A stretch of 64,000 nt of DNA from positions 1,736,001-1,800,000 of the forward strand of contig NZ_AP022589.1 of NCBI RefSeq assembly GCF_010731755.1, in the 5' to 3' direction. Below are positions 52,865 to 61,624 of the stretch, piece after piece. A model generated the notes under the pieces. The model did not search any database and had not been told where the DNA came from. It saw nothing but the letters and a program-made list of their open reading frames with translations. Position 1 is the stretch's first letter. The number at the start of each line of letters is the position of its first letter. Position numbers and translations under genes: made by a program. The DNA comes from Mycolicibacter minnesotensis. GTDB taxonomy: Bacteria; Actinomycetota; Actinomycetes; Mycobacteriales; Mycobacteriaceae.

Positions 52865-54431
52865 GGCATGCCGTAGCGGCCGGCGTCTGGGCCGGCGAAT
52901 CGAACACGAACCTCGGCAGCGCCCGGCACAGCGCGGTTAGGTCGCGGCCGGCCACCATGACGGTTCCGTCGGGCCGCACCACCGCGGCGGTCACGCGATG
53001 ATGGCCCAACCAGGAGGCCAGCTCCGTGCCGGGTGCGGCGAACACCGTCTGCGCACCCCGGCCGTCGACCGTGCGCTGCTGATCCGGCGTCAGCGGCTGT
53101 GCGGTCACCACACCAAACCCATGCCCCAGCTCCGCATCGAGGCGGCGCCCGCCGGCAAGCAGCGGGTTGGGGCACAGTCGCCCGGCCAGGCGACGGGTGC
53201 GCGCGGTGCGTCGCACCATGGCCGAGGCTCGCAGTGGCGGCGTCTGGGAATCGGTGATCTTGTCACGCAGACCGGGCAGCAGGTGCACCCTCGGTACCAC
53301 CAGCCGCCGCACCAGCGCGCCGAGCTCGCCGCCGGCGGTCATGGCGCGGCCGATGTTGAGCGCCAGCGAGATCAGCTGCCGCGTGTGCCGGGAGCGTTCG
53401 ATTTCGTAGCTGTCCAACACGCTCGCCGGCAACCCTGCGCGCAGGTGTCCGGCGATCTTCCAGGCCAGGTTCATGGCGTCGCGCAGTCCGGCACCCATCC
53501 CCTGCCCGATGAACGGAGGAGTCAGGTGTGCGGCGTCGCCGAGCAGAAACACCCTCCCGGATCTCCACCGGTCGGCGATCTGGGCACGGAAGGTGTATTC
53601 GGCGACCCGCAGCAGCTGCAGGTCGCCGTCGGCGATGTTGTGCGTCCACGGCGCGATCAACGGTCGCAGCGCCGTGAGCGTGCTGTAGTCGTCTGCCGAC
53701 TCCCGTTCTGACAGCGCGAATTCCCAGCGGTATCTGCTCGGGCCGATCCGCATAAAGGTGCCGGCGCGGTGGCTGTCGCAGACCTGGTGCACCCCTTCCC
53801 ACTGCCGCAGGTCCTGCGTGCAGCCGATATCGATCACCAGCCAGCGTTGATCGAATCGCAAGCTGCGCATGGCCGACCCGATCGCCGAGCGCACGGTGCT
53901 GTTGGCGCCGTCGCAGCCCAGCACAAAGTCGGCGGTGATCCGCGACTCGCCGCCTGTCACCCGGTCGCGGGCGCCCAGTTCGACGCCGTCGGCGCAGGGC
54001 GCGACGCCGAGTACCTCGGTGTCGCCGCGCAACCCGACATTCGACAGGCGAGTCAGGTTGTCCCGCAGCAGCTGTTCCAGCTCGGGCTGGTCGAACATGT
54101 TGGCGGCGGGAAAACCGTTGCGGGTCAGCGCGGTATCGCGGCTGAACTCGGCCAGCACCGACTGGTCGCGATCGACGAGCCGCAGCCCTTTGGCCGGGCG
54201 GGATATCGCGGCGAAGGCATCGGCGACACCGAGCCGCGCCAGGATGCGGTAGACCTCGTCGTCGAGGTGCACGGCGCGGGGTTGGGGGTAGACCTGCGGC
54301 CAGCGGTCGAGCACCAGGGTGTCTATGCCGTACTGCGCCAGCAGGGTGGCAGCGGTGATTCCGGTGGGTCCGCCGCCGACGATCGCCACCGATACATGCT
54401 CTGCGCCGCCGGGCGTTGCTGGACTCGTCAT
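52857..54431 (-). CDS. FAD-dependent aromatic hydroxylase (MhpA-like)
   Basis: The 524-residue flavoprotein is a class A FAD monooxygenase, like MhpA (3-(3-hydroxyphenyl)propionate hydroxylase). FAD motifs are VAIVGGGPTGITAATLLAQYG (GXGXXG, about 15-35), the DG motif FVLGCDGANSTVR (about 167) and the ribityl motif GDAAHLTPPFIGQGMGAGLRD (about 295; read as GDAAH...GMGAG). It would hydroxylate a phenolic ring with NAD(P)H before ring cleavage. A C-terminal thioredoxin-like region is present (about 400-520). The extradiol dioxygenase and the FAH hydrolase lie directly upstream on the same strand, which supports the catabolic role. ATG 54431 is 13 bp downstream of the FAH-hydrolase stop. Confidence 0.9.
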   Translation of the reverse strand: MTSPATPGGAEHVSVAIVGGGPTGITAATLLAQYGIDTLVLDRWPQVYPQPRAVHLDDEVYRILARLGVADAFAAISRPAKGLRLVDRDQSVLAEFSRDTALTRNGFPAANMFDQPELEQLLRDNLTRLSNVGLRGDTEVLGVAPCADGVELGARDRVTGGESRITADFVLGCDGANSTVRSAIGSAMRSLRFDQRWLVIDIGCTQDLRQWEGVHQVCDSHRAGTFMRIGPSRYRWEFALSERESADDYSTLTALRPLIAPWTHNIADGDLQLLRVAEYTFRAQIADRWRSGRVFLLGDAAHLTPPFIGQGMGAGLRDAMNLAWKIAGHLRAGLPASVLDSYEIERSRHTRQLISLALNIGRAMTAGGELGALVRRLVVPRVHLLPGLRDKITDSQTPPLRASAMVRRTARTRRLAGRLCPNPLLAGGRRLDAELGHGFGVVTAQPLTPDQQRTVDGRGAQTVFAAPGTELASWLGHHRVTAAVVRPDGTVMVAGRDLTALCRALPRFVFDSPAQTPAATACHD

Positions 54432-54444
54432 GGCGCGCCGCGGG

Positions 54445-55383
54445 TCACGTGTACCGCACCGTCAGGCGCTGCGCGCCCAGGTCGATGGCCCCGTCATCGG
54501 TGGCGATGGTGGCTTGCACGACGTCGCCGTGCTGCAAGTACTTCGGGTTCTTGGCCTGCCGGGCGAAGAAGGCCTTCCATTTGACGGCCGGGGGCAGCAG
54601 GTTGCCGATGATCTCGATCGGCTTGGGGGGCGCGCTGAGTGCGGTGCCCACCGGGGTTCCGGTCAGGATCAGGTCGCCGGCGGCCAGGTCCTGGAATCGG
54701 GTCAGCGACTGCAGGGCCTGCAGGGGGCGGTACAGCATGTCGCCCTCCACCAGTCCGTTCTGACGCTCGTCACCGTTGACGCTCAACCGCAGCCGCAAGT
54801 CACCGAAGCGCGCCAGCTCTGCGGCATCGACCAGCACCAGCGCCGGCCCCACGGGCGTGAAGGTCGGATAGGACTTGGCTTCGTAGAACTGGGTCTGCGG
54901 CAACTGGATGTCGCGGGCGGAGACGTCGTTGGTGATGACCAGCCCGACCACGTAGTCGGCCAGGTTGGCTTCGGTGACCTGCGTACCGACCGGGACGTCG
55001 CGGCCGATGACCAGACCGATCTCGACCTCGTAGTCCAGCAGGGTCACATGCGAGGGACGGATGATCTGGCCGTAGGGACCAGTCAGTGAGGCAGAGGATT
55101 TGCGGAAGAACGTCAGCGGCACGGTCTTGGGGTCCAGGCCGGCGTCGGTGACGTGCGATTCGAAGTTGGTCATCTGGGCCACCACACGGCACGGCGCGGT
55201 GACCGGCGCCAGTAGCTGCAGATCCTCGACGGCGACGGTGCCGTCCGTGGCGGCGGCGGCGTCGATAGCGGACCGGTCGGCGAGCAGCTCGGCGGTGGTG
55301 GTGGCCGTGGTGGCGATCTTGGCAGCGCCCGTGGGGGTCTGGACCCACCAGGCGTCGGCGGTACGCAGGACGGAAATGGTCAT
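54445..55383 (-). CDS. Fumarylacetoacetate hydrolase (FAH) family protein
   Basis: This 312-residue enzyme of the FAH superfamily would hydrolyse or decarboxylate the ring-cleavage product. The metal-binding core is DYEVEIGLVIGRDVPVG (two Glu) and VITNDVSARDIQ (Asp), followed by SYPTFTPVGPALV and the C-terminal GDLILTGTPVGTA. The ATG at 55383 overlaps the stop of the dioxygenase (55380) by 4 bp, so the two are coupled. The open frame upstream of 55383 is not supported. Family members act as 2-keto-4-pentenoate hydratases, isomerases or acylpyruvases; the exact reaction cannot be read. Confidence 0.9.
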   Translation of the reverse strand: MTISVLRTADAWWVQTPTGAAKIATTATTTAELLADRSAIDAAAATDGTVAVEDLQLLAPVTAPCRVVAQMTNFESHVTDAGLDPKTVPLTFFRKSSASLTGPYGQIIRPSHVTLLDYEVEIGLVIGRDVPVGTQVTEANLADYVVGLVITNDVSARDIQLPQTQFYEAKSYPTFTPVGPALVLVDAAELARFGDLRLRLSVNGDERQNGLVEGDMLYRPLQALQSLTRFQDLAAGDLILTGTPVGTALSAPPKPIEIIGNLLPPAVKWKAFFARQAKNPKYLQHGDVVQATIATDDGAIDLGAQRLTVRYT

Positions 55384-56522
55384 GACACAGCTACTTTCAG
55401 CAGTCCGATAAGGCGGTTGAGGTCGAACTCGTTGTCGTGCCGTAATGCGGTGAGCATGGCGGCGGCCTGGCGGCCTGCCGCGCGGGGGCTCGCGTCGAGA
55501 AAGTCTTTGGTGGCCGGTGGCCCCCATTGGGCTAGTCCGGACGCCGTGAACGGCGCCCAGCCCGGTTCCACGGTGTTGTCGAAGACGTCGCCGTCGGCGT
55601 AGTGCTCGACCAAGAACCCGTCGGGGTCGCGCCAGTAGTCGAAGATCTGGCTGCCCTGGATGTGGCGACCGATTCCCCAGGACCGGAAATAGCCGCGCTC
55701 GCGCAGGTATTCGCCGCCGGCGGCCAACGCGTCCAGGTCGGCGACTTCATAGGCCGAGTGCACGTAGCGGTTCACCGGGCCCAGCGCCAGGGCCAGCGTG
55801 TGGTGGTCGGTGGGGACGGTGCCGCGGTCGCAGCGAATGAAGCTCATGACCGGCCCCCGTTCGCGCTGCCCGGGGAAGAACTGGAAGTCGCTGACGATCA
55901 TGCCCAGCGTCTCCAGGTACCAGTTCAGCGTCCGCAGATAGGTGGTGGACTGCAGGACAACGTGGCCCAGGCGCTGCACCCGAGCCGGCACGCGCAGCGG
56001 CCGCACTCCGGCATTGACCCGGGTCTGGGTGTTCCCGATGTTGGCGAGCTGCGGCTCCTGGGTGGGCTGGGCCGGGAGGACGTGCATGCCGGCCACCACC
56101 TTGACTGGGGTGCCGCTGGGGTCCGTCAGCTGCACGGCCACGCCACCGATCGACTCCGGCTGCCGCCGCAGCGGGGCACCGGTCTTGTCGGCCAGGCGCG
56201 CGACGTCAGCTTCGTCGGCGGCGCACAATGCATACCCCGCGAAACGGGTGTTCCGACCGCGCCGCAGGAATACGCAGGGCGCACCAGGGCTGGTGCCGCG
56301 CAGCTGCACCTGCGCCGGGTCGCTGTAGGCGATACCGAATCCGAAGGACCGGGCAAAGGCCTCGGCACGGACCAGGTCGGGCTTGTCGAATTCCAGCCAG
56401 GCGATGTCGGCCACGCGGATCAGGGGGTCGCGGGCCCGGCCGGGGTGCTCGCCACCAATCGCCCCCTGTTCGCTGTGCAGATCTTTGTGGCCGTCGGCCA
56501 ACGGCTCGCCCGTCTTCGGCAC
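55380..56522 (-). CDS. Extradiol (VOC) ring-cleavage dioxygenase
   Basis: The 380-residue protein is a two-domain vicinal-oxygen-chelate dioxygenase of the catechol 2,3-dioxygenase type. The N-terminal domain (about 35-150) is the non-catalytic half. The catalytic half (about 180-330) has QRLGHVVLQST (first His), PTDHHTLALALG (second His) and DGFLVEHYADGD (Glu), the Fe(II) facial triad. It would cleave a catechol or dihydroxy-aromatic ring meta to the hydroxyls. It heads the operon dioxygenase-FAH-hydroxylase-P450 and is divergent from a TetR gene. GTG 56522 is used; the first 30 residues are poorly conserved, so an internal start is possible. Confidence 0.88.
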   Translation of the reverse strand: MPKTGEPLADGHKDLHSEQGAIGGEHPGRARDPLIRVADIAWLEFDKPDLVRAEAFARSFGFGIAYSDPAQVQLRGTSPGAPCVFLRRGRNTRFAGYALCAADEADVARLADKTGAPLRRQPESIGGVAVQLTDPSGTPVKVVAGMHVLPAQPTQEPQLANIGNTQTRVNAGVRPLRVPARVQRLGHVVLQSTTYLRTLNWYLETLGMIVSDFQFFPGQRERGPVMSFIRCDRGTVPTDHHTLALALGPVNRYVHSAYEVADLDALAAGGEYLRERGYFRSWGIGRHIQGSQIFDYWRDPDGFLVEHYADGDVFDNTVEPGWAPFTASGLAQWGPPATKDFLDASPRAAGRQAAAMLTALRHDNEFDLNRLIGLLKVAVS

Positions 56523-56548
56523 GTCGCGCCACCACCTTCCGGATCAAC

Positions 56549-56605
56549 TGACGAAATCGTCACATACGACCAAAGCTTCAGTCAAATGTTTTGACGAAAT
56601 CATCA
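56549..56605. promoter_or_regulatory. Two TetR-type operators between dioxygenase and TetR genes
   Basis: Two near-identical 14-bp elements lie 43 bp apart in the 111-bp divergent spacer: TGACGAAATCGTCA (56549-56562, perfect 6-bp arms) and TGACGAAATCATCA (56592-56605, one mismatch). The second overlaps a further inverted repeat, TCAAATGTTTTGA (56582-56594). One site is close to the dioxygenase start and the other close to the tetR start, as expected if the TetR protein represses both. Confidence 0.65.
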
Positions 56606-56633
56606 GAACTGAGTTGGCTGATAATCTGCACGC

Positions 56634-57314
56634 ATGGATGTGGCCGAGCGCGACGGTGAGCAGCCCGCGGCCGGTCCGGTCAACCGGCTCGAACGGCGCA
56701 AACTCCGTACCCGGAGCGCGTTGATCCGCGCCGCTCAGGGCTTTATCGCCGACGGCAGGCTCGCCGTACCCGTCCTGGAGATCACCCAGGCCGCCGACGT
56801 AGGCATGGGCTCCTTCTACAACCATTTCGAAAGCAAAGAGGAGCTGTTCGCCGCCGCGGTGACCGACGCGCTGGACAGCATCGGCGCGCTGCTCGACACC
56901 TTCACCGCAGATATCCCCGACCCGGCCGAGGCCTTCGCCGCCAACTACCGCCTCAGCGGCCGGTTATTTCGCCTGCGCCCCCAGGAGGCCGCACTGCTCC
57001 TGGCCAACAGCTCCACCATGATCCTGTCCGACCGCGGCCTGTCCCCCCGGGCGTTGCGCGATATCACCGCGGCGATCGAGCAGGGCCGTTTCACGCTGTC
57101 GGATCCCGAGCTGGGACTGGCACTGGCCGGGGGGGTGTTCGTCGGACTGGGGACGCTGCTGAGCCAGCGGCCCGATCGCGACGCCGAAGTCACCGTCGAT
57201 GAGGCCACCGAACACCTGCTGACCACCTTCGGAATGAGTCCGGAAGAGGCTCGCGAACTGTGCCGCAAGCCCTTACCCGATATCGCGATGCTGCAGGACG
57301 CTTCGGTCGGCTGA
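56634..57314 (+). CDS. TetR family regulator of the ring-cleavage operon
   Basis: This 226-residue TetR repressor has the DNA-binding segment RTRSALIRAAQGFIADGRL, then VLEITQAADVGMGSFYNHFESKEELF, with recognition helix VGMGSFYNHFESK. The C-terminal domain (about 90-220) resembles regulators that sense aromatic or CoA compounds. It is divergent from the dioxygenase operon; two repeated operators lie between them. It is probably the local repressor of the pathway, released by a substrate or intermediate. Confidence 0.88.
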   Translation: MDVAERDGEQPAAGPVNRLERRKLRTRSALIRAAQGFIADGRLAVPVLEITQAADVGMGSFYNHFESKEELFAAAVTDALDSIGALLDTFTADIPDPAEAFAANYRLSGRLFRLRPQEAALLLANSSTMILSDRGLSPRALRDITAAIEQGRFTLSDPELGLALAGGVFVGLGTLLSQRPDRDAEVTVDEATEHLLTTFGMSPEEARELCRKPLPDIAMLQDASVG

Positions 57315-57317
57315 CGG

Positions 57318-58166
57318 CTAGGGCGATTGTTCTTCGGTCGGGCCCATAATGCTCTCGAAGTAGCGCGTGACGGCGTGGACCGACTGCTCCGTCAGGGCCG
57401 CGGCCAGTGCCTTGTTGACCGCCAGCGCGCCCAGTTCGCGCACGTCGGCGATGGATGCCGCGACTTCGGGGTGCTGTTCGGCCGGGGCGATGTAGCCCTC
57501 TCCGTAGTGGTCGATCAGTTGGCCGCTGAGCTCATCGACAATCTGCTTCGCCAGCTGTTCGACCGTCTCCGCGGTGGCTTTGCGTACCGAGACAAGCACG
57601 CGGAGATAGAAATTCGGGTCTTTGGCAGCGTCGACAATCGCGGCGATATCCGGCTCCGCAATGATGATCTCGCCGTCGGCCTCGCGGGCGATTCCGTAGG
57701 CGCACAGGTCCCGCGCCAGCTGACTCGCGGGGTCCAGCAGCAGTCGCGACGGCGTTTCCGGCGCCACCCTGGTCGATGCCTGGCCGGAGTACCACGGCGC
57801 CACAATCGCACGCTGCATCCCGGAACTGGCGGCCAACTCCTGCAGCCCCAAGATGTCGACCAGGTCGTGTTGATTCGCCAGGCCTTCCAAGAAGGTCTGA
57901 ATATGGGTGAGGGCGTAGCCCTTGTCCAGCAGGTCGGAGATCATCTGGAGTTGGAAGAGATGGTTCTCGTCGTAAACAGCGACGCGCCCCTCGCGCTGAG
58001 GTGCAGGCAACAGTCCACGCCCCTGATACGCGCGGATATTGCGCGGAGACACGCCGGTCAGCTGCGCCAGCTCGTCGAGGCGATACTCAGCCAACTCTGC
58101 ATCCTCTGTCGCGTCGATCTCCTGGAGCGAGGCAGCCACATTTCGGCCCGGCACCGTCGATGCCAC
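57318..58166 (-). CDS. MerR family transcriptional regulator
   Basis: This is a 282-residue regulator with an N-terminal MerR winged helix: YRLDELAQLTGVSPRNIRAYQGRGLLP, the wing around APQREGRVAVYDENHL, then a dimerisation helix MISDLLDKGYALTHIQTFLEG. The C-terminal 170 residues form an unassigned effector domain with a helical look. The N-terminal 30 residues (ATEDAELAE) are acidic and may not all be translated; GTG 58166 is taken as start. It lies 71 bp after the SDR gene of the mymA-like operon and may be its last gene, so it is a candidate regulator. Its 3' end almost touches the convergent TetR gene. Confidence 0.87.
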   Translation of the reverse strand: MASTVPGRNVAASLQEIDATEDAELAEYRLDELAQLTGVSPRNIRAYQGRGLLPAPQREGRVAVYDENHLFQLQMISDLLDKGYALTHIQTFLEGLANQHDLVDILGLQELAASSGMQRAIVAPWYSGQASTRVAPETPSRLLLDPASQLARDLCAYGIAREADGEIIIAEPDIAAIVDAAKDPNFYLRVLVSVRKATAETVEQLAKQIVDELSGQLIDHYGEGYIAPAEQHPEVAASIADVRELGALAVNKALAAALTEQSVHAVTRYFESIMGPTEEQSP

Positions 58167-58237
58167 ATTTTACCGGCGCTCCCGCGGGCACCGACCTGCG
58201 CACATACCCCGACATGGCCCCGCCTTACCTCAAGGCC

Positions 58238-59071
58238 TCACTGCGGGTCCATCACGTTTCGGGCCTTGGCCATGGCGCGCGTGGTCAGCGCCGGCGCCAA
58301 ACGCTTCAGCCGCCAGCCCAGCCAAGCGTCGAGCTGCGGCATGACATACAACCTGCCTGCGTCGTTGGCATCGAGGGACTTGCGGGCGATGACCTCCGGC
58401 GCCGTCCCTCGTCGCTCCATCATGGTGGTCGCATACGTCGCGGCATTGCCGGCGATGCGGCCGTCACGGGCAACGTTGGTCTTGACGAAGGTGGGGCACA
58501 CCACGGTGACGTGGACACCGGTGCCGACCATCTCCGAACGAAGCGTCTCCGACAGCGAGAGCACCGCTGCCTTGCTGGCACTGTAGGCCGCCATCAGTGG
58601 CGCCGCCGAATAGGCCGCCGCGGAAGCGATGTTGATGATGCCTGCCTGCTTCTGCGCCCTGAGCTGCGGGGCGAAGACCTCACAGCCGTGGACCACGCCC
58701 AGCAGATTGATGCCCAACACCCAGTACCACTCGTCGAAGCCGATCTCACCGATCAGGTGGCCGCCGGCTCCCACTCCGGCGTTGTTGACCACCAAGGTGG
58801 GTGGAGCGCCGAACATCTCGTCCGCGGCCGCCGCGAGCTTTTCCACGTCCGGGCGCGCCGCCACGTCGCACACCGTCGCGAAGGCGGTGCCGCCGGCGGC
58901 CCGGACAAGCTCCGCGGTTTCCTCGGCGCGATCCGCAAACTTGTCGCTGCAGACCACCGCTGCGTTGCGACGCGCCAGCTCCAAGGCGAACGACCGCCCG
59001 ATGCCGCTGCCCGCGCCGGTGATCACCGCACGAGCGCCATGGGAGATCTTGTTCGAGCGCCGACTGGTCAT
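58238..59071 (-). CDS. Short-chain dehydrogenase/reductase (Rv3085-like)
   Basis: The 277-residue classical SDR has GAGSGIGRSFALELARR (TGxxxGxG, about 18), NNAGVGAGGH, and the catalytic S-x-x-Y-x-x-x-K set in IINIASAAAYSAAPLMAAYSASKAA (Ser, Tyr and Lys visible in YSASK). It should interconvert an alcohol and a carbonyl with NAD(P). Its place after a BVMO and a LipR-type esterase repeats the order mymA-lipR-Rv3085 of M. tuberculosis. ATG 59071 overlaps the esterase stop (59068) by 4 bp. Confidence 0.88.
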   Translation of the reverse strand: MTSRRSNKISHGARAVITGAGSGIGRSFALELARRNAAVVCSDKFADRAEETAELVRAAGGTAFATVCDVAARPDVEKLAAAADEMFGAPPTLVVNNAGVGAGGHLIGEIGFDEWYWVLGINLLGVVHGCEVFAPQLRAQKQAGIINIASAAAYSAAPLMAAYSASKAAVLSLSETLRSEMVGTGVHVTVVCPTFVKTNVARDGRIAGNAATYATTMMERRGTAPEVIARKSLDANDAGRLYVMPQLDAWLGWRLKRLAPALTTRAMAKARNVMDPQ

Positions 59072-60078
59072 CCGATGCACTTCCTCTCTGAAGTAGTCGA
59101 ACCCCGCATCGCCCAGTCGATGAAGAGCGCTGCTTGACGTAGGGCGGTCGCCGACTCCGTCAGCGCGCTCATGTTCTGGAAGACATGCATCTGCCCGGGC
59201 CAGACCTGTAGGTAGCTCGTATTGCCCGATGCCTGGATGCATCGGTGCAGGTGCTGAGCATCTGCTTGCAGCATCTCGTTGCCCCCGGCCTGGACCAGCG
59301 TGGGCGGGAAGCGCTGCACCGACGCGAAGTCCATGGTGATCCGCGGGTCGGATCTGTCGCCGCTACCCACATAGAGGTCCACCAGGCGGCGACAGTCCGC
59401 GGCAGTGACCAGGCAGTCCGGCGTGCGCCGCTCTTGATCGGCGGCCAGCTGCAGCGACAGATCGACCAGCGGGGAGAACAGCGCCAGAGCGGCCGGAAGT
59501 GGCTCATCGGTGCGAGCCAGTTGCAGAGCCAGATCCACCGCGAGAAATCCGCCGGCCGAGTCGCCGGCGACGACGATGTCGGCGGCCCGGTAGCCCTGCG
59601 CGAGGAGGTGGCGGTAGGCGGCCATCACGTCGTCGGAGGCGGCGGGAAAGGGGTGCTCGGGCGCCAGCCGGTAGTCGACGCTGAAGCAGGGCAGCGCGGT
59701 TCGCTGCGAGAGCCGCGAGACCAGGGGCCGGTGCGTACGCGCCGACATCAGGGTGAAGGCGCTGCCGTGGAGGTAGAGGATCACCCGGCCGCTGTCGCGT
59801 ACCGCGGGCGCCACCACCCACTCGCCCCGCAGCCCCGGTTGCTGCACCGCATCGATGAGGGTCCCCGGCACGGGCCGGGCCAACCGTGCGGGGGCGTCGG
59901 TCATCATCCGCAGCAGCCGCAGGCCGGCGGCATTGAACGGCAGCCTTCCCACCAGCGGCCGCAGTACCCGGCGCGGCACTATCTGGCTGAGCCGTGCCGC
60001 GGCCGAAGCCCGCGGCAACTGGTCGTCAGCGAGGAGTGTCGGCGCGCACGACGAATCGCCGGTATCCCTAATCGTCAT
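59068..60078 (-). CDS. Alpha/beta-hydrolase esterase (LipR-like, HSL family)
   Basis: This 336-residue esterase of the hormone-sensitive-lipase family has the oxyanion motif YLHGSAF (HG at about 107) and the nucleophile elbow VVAGDSAGGFLAVD (Ser about 175). The C-terminal part has the expected GQMHVFQ with the catalytic His. It fits the acetyl-hydrolase/esterase LipR of the mymA operon and could hydrolyse the ester made by the BVMO. I chose ATG 60078. TTG 60087 is a possible earlier start. It is 10 bp downstream of the BVMO stop and overlaps the SDR by 4 bp. Confidence 0.87.
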   Translation of the reverse strand: MTIRDTGDSSCAPTLLADDQLPRASAAARLSQIVPRRVLRPLVGRLPFNAAGLRLLRMMTDAPARLARPVPGTLIDAVQQPGLRGEWVVAPAVRDSGRVILYLHGSAFTLMSARTHRPLVSRLSQRTALPCFSVDYRLAPEHPFPAASDDVMAAYRHLLAQGYRAADIVVAGDSAGGFLAVDLALQLARTDEPLPAALALFSPLVDLSLQLAADQERRTPDCLVTAADCRRLVDLYVGSGDRSDPRITMDFASVQRFPPTLVQAGGNEMLQADAQHLHRCIQASGNTSYLQVWPGQMHVFQNMSALTESATALRQAALFIDWAMRGSTTSERKCIG

Positions 60079-60088
60079 GTCCGGCAAA

Positions 60089-61624
60089 TCATTCCGGATC
60101 GGCCATCTGGCTCCCGGGACCGGCTGCCGCGCCCACCAGCGCGGTGGGGTCTCCCGTGGCCACGTAGTCCTGCAGTTGGACGTCGTTCAGAACGCGCCGA
60201 AAGGTGCTGGCGAATCCGGGGAACATGGTGGAGTTGAAGCCATCCTCGGTCAGATACCAACTGCTGCAACCGCCGGAGTTCCACGTCGTCTTGTCCAACC
60301 GACCCTGAATCCAGCGGTTGTAGGTCTGCTGGGCATCGGCACGGACTTCGATCGAGGTAAGTCCTCGCCTCGCCAGCAGCTCGATCATCCGCACCGCGTA
60401 CTCGATCTGAGCTTCCACGTAGACCAGCGCCGAGATGTGGCCCGGCCCGGAGTTCGGCCCGAAGGTGAAGAACAAGTTCGGGTATCCGGCGACATTGACG
60501 CTCTTGTAGGCGAACGAACCCCGCGCCCACTCCTCGTTGAGCGACCGTCCGTCCCGGCCGACGATCTGGATCGGTGGAGCGGTCTTGGTCGCTTCGTAGC
60601 CGGTCGCACACACGATGACGTCGGCTGAGTGTTCGACACCCTCGCAGGTCATCACACCGGTAGCGCTGATCCGGGCGATCGGCCAGGTGATGAGTTCGCA
60701 GTGGGGAGCTTGCAGGGCCCGGTAGTACTCGTCGGACACCAGCATGCGTTTGCAGCCGGGACGGAAGTTCGGAGTAAGACTGCGACGCAGCCACCGATCG
60801 TTGACTTCTTTTGCCAGGTAACGCTTTCCGGCAAGGGCAACCGCAGAGGTCAAGACCGTGTTCCATACAACTGCCAGCGCCCCGGCCTCCGATACACCAA
60901 GCATGGTCGAACGGGCCACTCGCTGCGCCGAGGGGACCTGCGTATAGAGCCGCCTGAGCCACGAAGGGGTTGCTTTGTTGACACGCGGCAACACCCAGCC
61001 GGGCGTGCGCTGGAATACCCTGACCTTCTTGGACCGGCCCACCAGCTGGGGAATCACCTGTACCGCGGTCGATCCGGTTCCGATCACGGCGACTGTCTTG
61101 TCGCTGAAGTCGAAGTCGTGGTCCCACTGGGCGGTGTGCATGATTGTGCCGCCGAAATCTTCGATGCCGTCGATCTTCGGCCATGTCCAGCGGGCCAGCG
61201 GCCCGTAGGAAGCGATGACGGTACGGGCCCGGTATTGGGTGGTCGTGGTCGTGATCACCCACTCGCTTCGGCTGTCGTCCCACGCCATGCCGGAGACGTC
61301 TTGGCCGAATTCGATGTACTTACGCAGGCCGCGCCGGTCGACCATGTCGACGATGTACTGCTGGATCTCCGCGCCGCTGGCGTAGGTCTGGCTCCAGCGG
61401 GGGTTCGGCTCGAACGAGTAGGAGTACATCAGCGACGGGACATCGCACGCCACGCCCGGGTAAGTGTTGTCGCGCCAGGTGCCGCCCACTTCGGAGGCGC
61501 GCTCCAGCACGACGATGTCCTCGATACCCGCGTCGAGGAGCCGGATGGCCGCGCCCAGTCCGGCCAGGCCGGCTCCGATGATGACTGTGGTGACGGTGCG
61601 GTCCTGCCCAACAGCCGTGGTCAT
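60089..61624 (-). CDS. Baeyer-Villiger type FAD monooxygenase (MymA-like)
   Basis: The 511-residue flavoprotein has the N-terminal FAD motif VIIGAGLAGLGAAIRLL, the Baeyer-Villiger fingerprint FGGTIMHTAQWD (FxGxxxHxxxW, about 155-166), a second Rossmann motif VAVIGTGSTAVQVIPQL for NADPH, and FVYAATGY-like VIVCATGYEATK near the C-terminal third. It should insert oxygen next to a ketone or oxidise a related group. M. tuberculosis MymA (Rv3083) is the nearest model by gene order. ATG 61624 overlaps the diiron-protein stop (61621), so the two are coupled. Confidence 0.9.
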   Translation of the reverse strand: MTTAVGQDRTVTTVIIGAGLAGLGAAIRLLDAGIEDIVVLERASEVGGTWRDNTYPGVACDVPSLMYSYSFEPNPRWSQTYASGAEIQQYIVDMVDRRGLRKYIEFGQDVSGMAWDDSRSEWVITTTTTQYRARTVIASYGPLARWTWPKIDGIEDFGGTIMHTAQWDHDFDFSDKTVAVIGTGSTAVQVIPQLVGRSKKVRVFQRTPGWVLPRVNKATPSWLRRLYTQVPSAQRVARSTMLGVSEAGALAVVWNTVLTSAVALAGKRYLAKEVNDRWLRRSLTPNFRPGCKRMLVSDEYYRALQAPHCELITWPIARISATGVMTCEGVEHSADVIVCATGYEATKTAPPIQIVGRDGRSLNEEWARGSFAYKSVNVAGYPNLFFTFGPNSGPGHISALVYVEAQIEYAVRMIELLARRGLTSIEVRADAQQTYNRWIQGRLDKTTWNSGGCSSWYLTEDGFNSTMFPGFASTFRRVLNDVQLQDYVATGDPTALVGAAAGPGSQMADPE

